From positions 38,883,126-38,947,125 of the forward strand of contig CAMTDV010000017.1 in NCBI GenBank assembly GCA_947069175.1: a stretch of DNA of 64,000 bases. Direction: 5' to 3'. How positions within the stretch are numbered: position 1 is the first letter of the stretch; each line of letters begins with the position of its first letter. This document shows, in pieces, positions 23,757 through 34,549 of this stretch. The position numbers and the translations under genes were made by a program. The stretch is from Scalesia atractyloides. Taxonomy: Eukaryota; Streptophyta; Magnoliopsida; Asterales; Asteraceae. The notes under the pieces are model-generated. The model had not been told where the DNA came from. It saw only the letters and a program-made list of their open reading frames with translations, and made no database searches.

Positions 23757-24800
23757 TCACTCATCCTTCCTTCCCTTGATTATTTTGGAAAGCATCTTGA
23801 AGATTTTGCTTGTTCTTCTTTCGTTCTTTTCAGCTTGACGCTGAATCTGCTCCGCTCATTCCAAGGCTTGTTTGATAGCCTCGAGTTGTTGCGGTGGTTG
23901 TGATTGAGGAGTAACAGGATATTAGTGCCCATAATTGGGATATCCAGTATTTGGATAAGTGGGAGGGAATGGTGATGGATAAAGTGCATTATGAACAACC
24001 GCCTGTAGATATGTGTCGTATGATGGAGCTGGATAATTATAATCCATAGATGCTGCTGAATATGAAGTATCATATCCAGTCATATTTGGATAGGTTGGAA
24101 TAGGATTATCGAAACCCAAAGGTGGTTGTTGAGGTGGTTCAACAATTGGTTCAGTATGAGAGGGTCCATCAATCAGTGGGTCCTCTGGGATAGTAGGATA
24201 TGTTGGAGGCAAAGGTGGAAGTGAACCCGACCATTGCACTGCACGTACTGACGTACGTGCACCACGAGGCTTCTTCGACTTTGGTGGTGGTTGTGGTTGC
24301 TCCGTGGGCTCCATTGGCTCGTCCTCTAGTGGAGGTAGCGATGTTTGCGGATATGGATAAGGAGGTGTATAAACAAAGGTAAATTGATTAAAATATTGGT
24401 CCCATTCATTGGCACCCTGGTATGGTGATCCTGCATAGGATGCTGTGTCACTTGATAGTTCAATCGGGTGCATATTGGTTCCTGATGGAGGTATTTTCGG
24501 ATCAGAATCATCGTCCTGCTGGTTTTGGTTAATAGGCGGTGTGTTTATAAATTGGTTAGGGTTAAAAGAGTCATGATGTGAATGTGATCGGGAGTGATGA
24601 GAATGGTATGAGTGAGATGAATGATGTGCATGATTAGAATTGTGTGAAACGGAATGTCTCGCAGGTTGCGACGAGTGAGACTCGTTCGAATATTGTGAGT
24701 GGTCCGAACTATGGGACTGTGATGGTATTTGTCTGGATGGTCCTCCTCACATTGGACCTTTTCCTTTTCCTTTTCCCTGTCCTCGAAATCTTGGCGGCAT
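23757..24800 (-). pseudogene. T4: gag-like Pro/His/Tyr-rich ORF
   Basis: A single frame of 348 codons runs from ATG at 24800 to TGA at 23757. It is interrupted by in-frame stops at codon 18, after residue 293 (TAA at 23919) and a further TGA near 23846. The start MPPRFRGQGKGKGKGPM is basic. A Ser/His-rich stretch follows, then HPIELSSDTASYAGSPYQG, Pro/Tyr-rich repeats, and a C-terminal amphipathic helix with EQIQRQAEKNERRTSK. It sits where gag would start after the primer-binding site. I see no zinc knuckle, so gag-like is from position and from resemblance to plant Ty3 gag leaders. The frame is long and nearly intact, suggesting a fairly recent copy. Confidence 0.6.
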
Positions 24801-24952
24801 ATTACCTATTAAATGTCAAAACAATAGCAATAACTTAATATAGACATGAGCGATCGTAGGTCAATTCCTAGACTCGAAAAAGTCTAAGGATTATGTTATT
24901 GTGATATTTGAGATTAAACACAAAAGGATAGTGTTTAATTCACTCAAACATT

Positions 24953-24968
24953 AGCTCTGATACTAACA
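24953..24968 (-). other. Primer-binding site of T4
   Basis: On the minus strand TGTTAGTATCAGAGCT follows the LTR, a variant of the tRNA-Met-type primer site also seen in T2, T5 and C3. Confidence 0.75.
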
Positions 24969-26121
24969 TGTCACACCCTGGTTTCCCGGTGGGCCCGGAC
25001 TTGGGGTTATATGTGACAAATTGATATAGATATTCACATTTAACACAGCGGAAGTCTGGGAGTATAAAATACTATTACAAATTTCAAATGTCTGAATGTT
25101 CAAAAATAGTATACAGACGGAAAATGTATAAAGATTCACAGGCGGATCGAAATAGCAGAATGATTATGTAATATACTACTAGGCTTCATGCATGGAAAAT
25201 GTATAAAGATTCACAGGCGGATCAAATTCCACTTAAGCATTTACCGGGCAGCTTCCAGCCTATTTACGTACTTTGCAACATGCACTTAGTCTTTTGAAGA
25301 TACGTCAGTTTACACTGGTAAATACATATACCGACACGTTTTCAAAATATTTCAAAATCTTTTTTTTATGTACACAACGATACATATATTTTCATAAATA
25401 ACTTGTGATAAACTATTTTTCATGTTATCAGTTTTCATGCTTGTCAATACATATAGGGCTCGGAAACTAAGCCGATATCGTGATTAACCGACACACCACT
25501 TTAATACCCTTATTGGGTAAACCCATATTGGAATATAAAAAATATTTTATTATAGCATTAGCATCTATCAGGTGTATGCCTACACCCCATGCTTAGGTCG
25601 TGGCCATTTGCAATTAAATGAGCTGAGGATATCCAGGACATGGTCGTATTAACTCCCAATGTTTAAGTTATCAAGCAATACGAATTAAAACGGATTATTT
25701 GGATATAAGACACATAGGTCATCGATCCCATACCCGACCATGTGGTAATAATATACCGTATCCCAAGCCCGTAAAGGGAAAATAGGTTAAGAGTATTTAC
25801 CTGGCTTAAATCTTTAAAATCCAAGGGATAAATATAAGGATCTCAACGCTCCCATGGTAAGGGTTTTCGGATGTGGTCCGTAAGGATCTCAGCGCTCCCA
25901 TGGTTTTCAAATGGTTACGGTCCATAACCAATCAGGGTTGCGGTTCGTAAGGGTCAATCAAAGGCCAAAATTTGGCATATTGACACATTTAGTCCTTCCA
26001 CTTTCATTCTTCCACTATTTTACACAGTTAGTCCCTCTCGTCCAAATTATTAGGCATATTTGAGAGTTGATTTGGACACGTGTTGCCATAGGATTTGATA
26101 AATTTTTTCCGAGGTGTTACA
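24969..26121 (-). repeat. 5' LTR of T4
   Basis: On the plus strand the unit runs from TGTCACACCCTGG to GAGGTGTTACA, so on the minus strand it starts TGTAACACC and ends GTGTGACA. It is 1153 bases long. A copia zinc-knuckle frame starts at the next base, which fixes the edge. Confidence 0.85.
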
Positions 26122-26940
26122 CGTGAGAGAGGTCACTTTAAACGAGAGTGTCCGAAACGAGAAGTCCAGGGTAATCATAACCCATTTGGTGATGATTATT
26201 ATAAGAAAGCCATTTATCACCGGACTTCTCCACCTCAAAGTTCAACAAAGCTTATTGCTATTGAGGATGGTTCGACGAAATCCAAGGATAAAGCTCTTGT
26301 GGTGACTCAAGAAGAGGAAGGTTTTAAATGGAACAATTATATGCAAATGACAGAAAGCCTGGTATTGCTTGTAGAGATCATTGAGGAACCAAAATTAGTT
26401 GCTGAAGAGGTGGTCGAAGAAAGTTCAAGCGAAGATTGTGAAGTGGTTTTTGATGAAACACAAGATCAAAGTGAAGAAGAATGTGCTGAAGCATACTACT
26501 ATAATTAGTGCGCTGAAGAAGATATATTTCACTATGCATTTAAGTTAGTAATTCCACCTGACGTTTATAATTCTTTTGCAGGTTTCTTTGGAGGATCAAG
26601 CCAGTATCAGTGCACACGAATCAAAGAAGAGACCAAGAAGCCTGTCGAAAAAACCATTGATGTCAACAAGGAAATGAATGCTGAGAATTTGAAAGAGATT
26701 GCCGACAAAGCCATGATGGCGCAACTACAAGAGGTAGTTTCTGAAAAAGTTCAAGAAGGCGTGAATGAGTCGGTCAAAGAGGAAGGTAAGAGTGAGATCA
26801 AAGAAATCGAAAAACCCTACATGAAGTGCTTGGAGCCATGCAAGGAGTGTTCTGAAAAAGATAAAAAATATAAAGAACTTAAAAAACACACTGATAACCT
26901 GAGGGGGTTGTTAAAACTAGTAAAATGTTTGAGAAGTTGA
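26122..26940 (+). pseudogene. C2: copia gag, zinc knuckle to C-terminal coiled coil
   Basis: The frame begins inside a CCHC zinc knuckle (RERGHFKREC remains; the first Cys residues are lost at the T4 junction). It continues with NHNPFGDDYYKKAIYHRTSP, an acidic EESSSEDCEVV region, and a Lys/Glu-rich helical part with CLEPCKECSEKDKKYKELKK typical of SIRE-like gag. One in-frame TAG at 26506, likely from CAG, splits it. The frame stops at 26938. Integrase and RT of C2 are missing: the next part is spacer and env-like ORF, so an internal deletion removed pol. Confidence 0.82.
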
Positions 26941-27618
26941 AAAATCTAAGAAAAGGAAGTTTCCCGAAGTAGGAATTTACATCGCACGAAGTTAGAATTC
27001 TCTTCACACGAAGATAGAATTCTCTTCACACGAAGATAGAATTCACTTCGTACGAAGAGAACTCCTCTACTATAAAGGTTACTTCACACGAAGCTGAACA
27101 CAACTGTTTTAGAATTTCTCTCCACAAGAACAGAACTGTGTAAAATAAACGACAAAGTGCTGCCCAAATTTTAATTGTAGTGGTTGATTGGCACACCACT
27201 CACAATGACTAAGGTAGATTGAACAGATTGGACCTTAATTTGAACGATTTGGACCGTGTCGGCTGATTAAACTTAAAATCTCAGACCTAGGATATTTAAG
27301 CCGATAAAATTGATTATACGTATATGATAATTGGCGTTTTTAGGACATGTTACAACATTCAATTTCAACAAAATCTTGTTAATTCATTATTTTAGTGTTT
27401 GACTATTTTGAACGAAGTAAAGTCACTTCGTACGAAGGTAAATTCTACCTTCACAAGAAGTTAAAATGTTTAAATGGTGAAATGTACCTTGCACGAAGTG
27501 GATTCCTATTTGGTTGAAAATTGTTGTTGGGTCTATCTTCGTATGAAGTTAAAAAGTTAACTTTGTTTAAACCGTATTCGTACAAAGAGTTTTTGGTATT
27601 TTTTGAATGTTTGTCTAA
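26941..27618 (+). promoter_or_regulatory. C2 spacer with CTTCGTACGAAG palindromes
   Basis: The stretch has no credible gene. It carries at least eight variants of CTTCGTACGAAG (for example at about 26985, 27012, 27036, 27050, 27085, 27426, 27490, 27538), with a TATA-like CTATAAAGG near 27070. The same palindromes crowd the U3 of the C2 3' LTR and the C4 LTR. An internal promoter for the env-like ORF is therefore plausible but unproven. Confidence 0.55.
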
Positions 27619-30155
27619 GTGTTTGATTGTGTTTCGCAGGATAAGAAGTCGAACTTTGAGCCGAAACACAACATATATTGTGTACTCGATGAGACGATAC
27701 TAGAAATAGAACCATTCAAGGAAATCTTGACGTTTATGGATCAACTTCCAATTAAGAAAGCACTTATGGATCAACATAAGGCGTATAGATCACACGTACA
27801 GAGGTTTTGGGATCATGCAAATTTGTACCGGAGTTATCGGCTATCAAATCGTTTGTGAAGATTGGTTATGAAGATAAGGAAGTGCTAATCACAGAAGCGC
27901 TAATACGAAGAGTTCTAGACTTCAAAGATAAAGATGATGATCCAATGATGTATTCAGAGAGAATGGCAAAGGGGTGCTTTTATAGGATGGGTTACAAAGG
28001 GGTTGTGAATGCACCTAACTTTAACAAAGCTTATCTGGCCAGGCCGTATAATTTCTTTGTACATTGAGTAGTTCACCCTTAAATCACCGAGAAGGAGGGT
28101 ATGATGCTCTTTTGGACTACCAAATGTGTATGATCGTTGCTCTCAGTCTGAACCGGCCTTACAACTTTACGAGAGTTATTTTTGAGCAAATGAAGGCGAA
28201 TATTGTTAAAGAGAAGTTCTTACAATATCCATGGTTTGTACAAATGATATTGGATGACGAATTCCCTAATTTGGTGAAAGATAAAAAGGACGAGTTAAAG
28301 TTGGAACACATGTCGAGTTTATCCTTAATCCGTCTAAATCAATATTTGAAGCAAACAATAGAACCTGTTGGGAGAGATTTTTTCGGGGCGATAAAAGATA
28401 AAAATTATGTGGCACCGCCCAAAGATAGATGGAGGAAAGATGGAAGTAACTCTGATAATGACGAAGAGGATCGAATGGCTGATTATATTCCTAAAAGGGA
28501 TTTCTGGTATGAACAGGAGGAGAAGAAAAAGAAAAATCAACTCCTATGAAACAAGCGACTCAGAAAACAAAAAGAGAATCAAAGAAAGCTGCTACTTTTA
28601 GTAGATGAGTCGACTGATGAAGAAGTAGAGATTGAGGAGAATATTCAAGTTGAAACGAATGTTGAAGATGAAGTATTTTCTACTACTTCAGATCGTGATA
28701 AGAATGAAGATGAATCATGTTCTGATGAAACTCCAATAGCCAGTGATGAAGATATTTCAAGCAGAATTGCACCGATTGCACCGAGAATACGTGAGAGAAA
28801 ACCAACTTCAAAAAGAAAGAAAAAGAATACAGATGATGACGACGAGCCTTAAGTGCCACCAAAGAAAGTTAAAAAGGTGAAAATCAGAGCATCGGATGCA
28901 AGATCAACAGGGTCTCCAGCTGCTAAGAGAGCAAGAAGAAAGTATCTGAATAAAAAGACTGCTGAGGCTGGTTCAGCAAGTCAAGAAAAGGGGACGCCTG
29001 AAATTGAAGCTGTTATCGAGAACATTATTCAAGAAAATGTTTTTGTTCAAAAACCATTGGTTATTACACAACAACCACCATCATCTCAAGTGCAACATAC
29101 AACTCCACCACATCCACCATCACCACCTAAACAACCAACACCACCAATTCAACAATAGTCTACACCACAATCTATTCCGACTGGTGATGACTTTGGTGAA
29201 ATTCCATTTACTAACTTTGAATTAATGGTTGGAACGGATACAAATTTCTTCAATGACCAGAAGATTAACGAGCTGGAGAATAGAATCAACTTTCTTCAGA
29301 ACGAAAGAAAATAGTTAGAAGCTGTGATTTCAAGTCTGATGTGACAACGAAAGATTACCAAGATTGGTAGATGAATTTGAAGCTGAAAGATTAAGGAAAG
29401 AAAGAAAGTTTGATCTGTTTCAGAAGGTGTTATTAAAGAAACTTGGTATTGACTTTGGTGCAGAATTTGACTTGATAGAGATCAAAGAGGCCAGGGAAAG
29501 AGCTGCCGGACAGGGCACGTAAAGTTGAAGTTGATGCTGCAGCTGTAGGCAAAGGAAAGGAAAAGATAAATGACATTAATGTTGTTATGCCCGTTGAGCC
29601 AGAAACAGAAACAAAACTGTTGCTGAACTATGTTCTAATCGGTGATGTAATGGATGTGTCGTGCAGGTCTGAGAAGAAGGAAAAGACAATCAGAGACATA
29701 ATAGTGATTAAGGCTGAGGAAGAGGAAGAAATTGATGATGATGATGATCAGAATGATGATGTTGGTGGTGGAGATGATAAGAAAGATGACGATGACAAAG
29801 GTGATGATGATGATAATACTCAGGGGGTACTGGAGTAGTGGTGGTTGATGTGAGGATGAATGATTCATATTATGATGCTTATCTTAAGAATGAAGTGAAT
29901 CAAGAAGATGATACTCAAAGACAGGGGGAGAACAAGGAGTCTGTAAACGAGGAAGAGCATACAGGAATCTTCACAAACGTTGGTCCTATAATGGTTGTTC
30001 CTGTTATACAACCTAGAACGTTTTATCTGGAGCACGGTGTAGAAGAATGGGAGTTTGTACATAACTACACTAAATACGAGATAACTCAGATGTTGGGACT
30101 TGATGCAAAACTCAATCGAGTTTGATTTTGAAGAAGAGCTGAACAACATAAAAGC
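27619..30155 (+). pseudogene. C2: env-like 3' ORF, first part
   Basis: Broken overlapping frames (27619-27858, 27807-28067, 28064-28549, 28601-29158, 29160-29330, 29380-29840, 29838-30155) form one decayed protein. The first third has the globular part (VKIGYEDKEVLITEALIRR, RPYNFTRVIFEQMKANIVKE). A Lys/Arg- and Asp/Glu-rich middle with nuclear-signal-like KKVKKVKIR follows, then a Pro-rich stretch, a short coiled coil (INELENRINFLQNERK) and an extreme Asp-rich run near 29730-29815. The layout parallels the env-like ORF of C1, but the sequences have diverged far. Function unknown. Confidence 0.65.
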
Positions 30156-30446
30156 ATTCACATCCATTCCATCGAATGATGTGCGTGGAGTTTTTATAAT
30201 ATGAAGAGTATAACAATTGGTTATGAGTGGAGGAGAGAGAAAATGTTACTGTTCATCTGTATATTTAGGGGGACACTGTTCACCCCATATAATTTTTTAT
30301 TATATTTTGAAAGTGGTTGTGCGTGGAGGAGAGAGAAAAGGTAATGATAAAGGTATAAAAAAATATTATTTAATTGAAAATGACAGAGAAAACATAGTGT
30401 TTTTTACTGTAATTTAGGGTGAAAATATGGTGGAATGGATGTGAAT
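30156..30446. mobile_element. MITE with 16-bp terminal inverted repeats
   Basis: ATTCACATCCATTCCA (30156-30171) and TGGAATGGATGTGAAT (30431-30446) are perfect inverted complements bounding 291 bases without coding sequence. Inside, the phrase GTGGAGGAGAGAGAAAA occurs twice. The superfamily cannot be fixed because the right flank is occupied by a Ty3 LTR and no target duplication is readable. Confidence 0.7.
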
Positions 30447-32967
30447 TGTCACACCCCAACCAATGGCGGAAACATCGGAGTGAGACGAAAACGAGATTGT
30501 AAGAGGCTTCATAACGCTACTTGTGTCAAGTATTTATTTATTGGTTTCCCATTGCTTGAAATAATGCATAACAAGTTTACATCAATTACAACAAATATCC
30601 AAATAATAAACGTTCGTTTCATTGATACAAATTTAGTACATGGTTTGGAAACAAGATACAACAAGCTTGAAAGTAAGATACAATATAACAAGTATTAAAG
30701 TTAAATGCGTTTCTATGCAATCCTACTAGATTCCTTTCATCGTCAATTTCCTGCAACATGTATTAAAAGCATGGATCAATACAAGAGTATTGGCGAGCAT
30801 ACAAATTTGAATTTAAAAATAAGTATAAAAGTTTGTTTCAAAATCAACATAGCAACTTATAATCACGTTGGAGCTAGCATGCATAAACAACCTAAGCAAG
30901 ACGATCATCATGGATACACAAGTTTAAATTAATCATGTATAAGCAACCTACACACGAAAAATAGCAAAGTTACACGATTTGCAGCTATCAAGCATAACAT
31001 CCTAAATGCGACGAGTAATGTAATTGTTTGATTTAGTAGATATATGTTACACCAAAAAATGCGTTAAAGCTTAAAAAGGGTCGAGTATGCTCACATTTTG
31101 CGAACCCTTTGGAAATCCCGAATGGAGTTGATGAGTGGAAGAACGGGACACCGAGGTACCCTTTTGATTCTTGAAGAATCCGAGTCGTACCTCGCAGTTG
31201 TAAGGTATGAGAGTGTTTAGAGTTTAAGGGTGTATTGTCAAGATAAATATACTTTATTATTTATTTATGACCTTCCTTTGAGTCTTGGTACGTTTTCATT
31301 AACGTAGCGAATATGTTTGACGAAAAGTGTATGATACATATATATATTTTGTCGTAAAGAACAATAGGTATATATTTTTGTCGCAAAATTTAATAGGTGT
31401 GCATATGTGTATATATACTTTGACGAAAACGTAAAAAAAACACATATATATACATATATATATGTATATATATAATATATATATATATTGACAAGAGTAT
31501 AATAGATAAACATGTATATTTCGACGAATAACATAATATCTATAAATGTATATCTATTTCAACGAAGGGTTTAACAAATGTATACATATATGTATTTTGA
31601 TGAAAAGACATATTAGATATATATATATATATATACCTGTATTTATCCTGACGAAAAACGGTCAGAGTTTCCTCTGTTTTTGGACTAACCCGACCATTAA
31701 GTGCCATTTAAGATTCCAAAAATTCAACAATAATTCAAGTTCAAGTGACGTATATACAAAATTTTGTAACTTATCAAATGTTAAACAATGTATGAATCCA
31801 TCGGTTCAATTCGGTTTCGTAATAATTAATATTTATCTAAACTATATTAACAAAGTGTGTCGATAAGTGTTTACCAAGTCGAGTGCCAAAATTGTAACCG
31901 TGGCTGACTGAGTCGACCGGCTGAACGAGTCTACCGTTTGACCAGATTTGACCCGAAAATTGACCTGTTGACCCGAACAACATCCGCAGTCCGCAGTCCA
32001 TCCCGAACCCGAATCGGAATTGGACCGAGATGAAATCTGAACCGAACGAGACTTGGACCCGGAACTCAAACCCCTCTTGAACCTGCGGAACTACTTACGA
32101 GAACCTAACCCGAAAGCTCGAAACAAGGACAGACCACCACTCCTTGCCGTTCGTTTCCGACAGCCGGAGCTTGTCTCCGCCGTCGGCTCCGTCGAACTAC
32201 CACTGCCACGGCAGTTGACCAGAACCGGAGCCGCCGGCATCTAGGGTTTCCCCTGGCGCTGCCGTTGCTGTTGTTGTGTGCCGCCGCCATCCAAATGTGG
32301 TGGTCGGCCGTTCGTTTTGGAGGGAGGGAGGGAGGGATAGACGAGTGGGAGAGAGGTGCCGGTGAAGAAGGTGAGGGTTTGTGGGTGTTTGCTTGGCTCT
32401 TCCGCCGCACCGACATAGTCGCCGGAGTTATTCCGATGACTGAAATCGAGAGAGAAAGAGAGATGCAGGTGTATGAGTGTTGAAGGGAGAGGGGGACGAT
32501 GATGCGAGTAGCTTGCCCGCAGCCGGAAAACTCGCCGGAAACTATTCCGGCGACCGGAAAGGTGGGAGAGAAAGGTGGGGGCGGCTGTAGTGTGTGTGTG
32601 GAGAGTGTGTGTGTAGTGTTTTATTTATATTGGGGTTTTAGTTGTTAGGGTTTCGGTGTTGGGCCCCAAGGCCCGTTAGCTAGTTTCTAGAGTTCTTTAT
32701 AGTGACCCAAAATTGTTTACGAGATCCGTTTTCAACACGGACTTCATAAAAGTCGTAATATATTATTTAAAGTTGAAAATACATAGGATGGTGCCGAAAT
32801 CGATATCTGGCGCGTTCGTTTTTTGATTGCGTTAAAAGCGCCTAAAAGTGCGTTGTTTACTCTTTTTTGTTCCGATTTTCGACTTGATTTCGACCGTGAT
32901 TAATAAATTAGGGAGAACGATGCATATTTTTAAAAAGTATAAATTGACGAAAATACGGGTCGTTACA
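30447..32967 (-). repeat. Solo Ty3-type LTR (minus orientation)
   Basis: The plus strand runs from TGTCACACCCCAACC to ATACGGGTCGTTACA, the ends of a Tekay-like LTR in minus orientation, 2.5 kb long. No primer site or internal region adjoins. Flanks TGAAT (30442-30446) and TGAAG (32968-32972) match at four of five bases, a probable decayed target duplication. The env-like frame of C2 resumes after it. It includes TA-rich runs near 31440-31490 and 31615-31635 and a GC-rich part at 32100-32600. Confidence 0.82.
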
Positions 32968-34135
32968 TGAAGCCAGAAGACTATGTTTATCGGTATGTGA
33001 AGGATGGTGATGATTATGGTCGTGTTGTTGTGGAGGATGATTCTGACGATGAAACTGTCAAATACGCTAGTGATGGAACAGATGACTTCCCAACATTTCA
33101 ATAGATGTTTGCTAAAGCAACGAATGATTTGTTCAAGAGAAAAGTCGAGGAAACTATTAAAGATGGTAATATTCCGAGACGGTTATCTAAGAAGAAATTC
33201 TTGAAGCGAAAAAGACTTGGTTTAAAGAACTTTCAAAGGAAAGAAAATTACTACGCCACTAGCTTTCTTCATGAGAGATCAAGACAAGTCGTTAGGAGAT
33301 ATTCTGGGGTGGAGACCAAAGTTTAATGTACATGCAGTGAAGAGAGAATTTTGGGTTCAATACTTTTGATATTTGTGTGATATTCAGAAATTGCCGTGGT
33401 GGGATGTAGAAGAATTATGCCAAACAAAGATCAACTACCAGATGAAGTTCACTGATCAAAGATTATGGAAGTTGATAAAATTTAAACCTGCACACAGATT
33501 TCTCAACTGGAAGCCGCAAATTCCGAAGAAGATTATGAAGATGGATCCTATCATGAAAGAGAAAGACGTGACACTAATTGTGAGCGGCCACGTGCAATGA
33601 AAAATATGCCCTTATTGAAGATCGAACAGGATTTCTACGAATTTTTCAAATGGTGGCAATATGATATCGAGACGGGTAAAGCAGTGATTGTTCTGAAGTC
33701 TTAAGGTTTATGGAGAGCTATACGGATTCTAGATCCAATGTGGTTGGTTAATTGTTCGGAGAAAGACATTGAATGCTTGTTTTACAACAAGATATGCTAC
33801 GAGGAGAAAGAGAAAGTTCAACCTATGCAATACCAGGGTGTGATTCATGTTTGTTACGCACATGGTATTAATTCTGGCGAAATGTGGAAGTCAAAGTGCG
33901 TGAATTGGAAGGAGTAGAATTTAGAAAGTAGATGCGTAAGGAAGAAGGAATTGCTGAAACGATGAAGAAAGCTTCTATTCGAAGATTTCAATTTCTGAAG
34001 TGGGCTCCGCCGACAGATCAAACGCCTATTCCAAGTGAAGAACGATGGAAGCTGAGGAAGAATTTTTTTGGAAGATAAGAAATTAATGTTATGACGTTTT
34101 GAAGACTGAAGACTGACCAGACTGCAAAATATCCA
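32968..34135 (+). pseudogene. C2: env-like 3' ORF, last part
   Basis: The frame continues after the solo LTR (KPEDYVYRYVKDGDDYGRVV), then passes through several stops and shifts (33103, 33324, 33598 and others). Recognisable pieces include KLPWWDVEELCQTKINYQMK and KLIKFKPAHRFLNWKP. It ends just before the purine run CCAAGGGGGAG that precedes the LTR. Confidence 0.6.
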
Positions 34136-34145
34136 AGGGGGAGTT

Positions 34146-34549
34146 TGTTGGTGCATTATGTCTATCGCCTACGTCTTTGGGATGTATGTGTCATGTAACA
34201 AGGCTTACAATGTTAGATTTTGAAGTTTGTATGTTAACTTTGTACGAAGTTAGTTTGTTAACTTCATACGAAGGTAGTCTAGTTCACTTCGTACAAAGAG
34301 AACTTCACTTCATACGAAGGTAGATAGTTTGCTTCGCATGAACTTGGATGTCTATATATAGGTTCGTGTGGGCATTGTGTCAGTAACGTTTTTGCTGACT
34401 GATAAGGCGAAGGCCAGTCAAAATTGTTTCAAGAACTTGTAATCGTTGAACAATTAATGAAACATTGATATTAAAAAGTAATCTTGATATTGTCACTATT
34501 TAAAAATGGATTTCGTACATTTAAGACTAGGTTAACCAAATTAGGACCT
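34146..34549 (+). repeat. 3' LTR of C2, end slightly truncated
   Basis: It starts TGTTGGTGCATT after the polypurine tract AAGGGGGAGTT. CTTCGTACGAAG-type palindromes fill 34238-34345, and a TATA box TCTATATATAGG lies near 34351. The right edge is lost: AATTAGGACCT at 34540-34549 should be followed by a CA end but runs into minus-strand gag of C3. Confidence 0.75.

Noticed and set aside
26985..27060. CRISPR-like array from the repeated CACGAAG units
   Set aside because: The units are imperfect palindromes with irregular spacing in a plant retrotransposon spacer, and no cas genes exist here.
29635..29868. 77-codon minus-strand frame rich in Ile
   Set aside because: It is the antisense shadow of the Asp-rich GAT repeat in the C2 env-like ORF.
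31265..31534. 89-codon Tyr/Ile-rich frame in the solo LTR
   Set aside because: It covers TA-rich simple sequence within the LTR.
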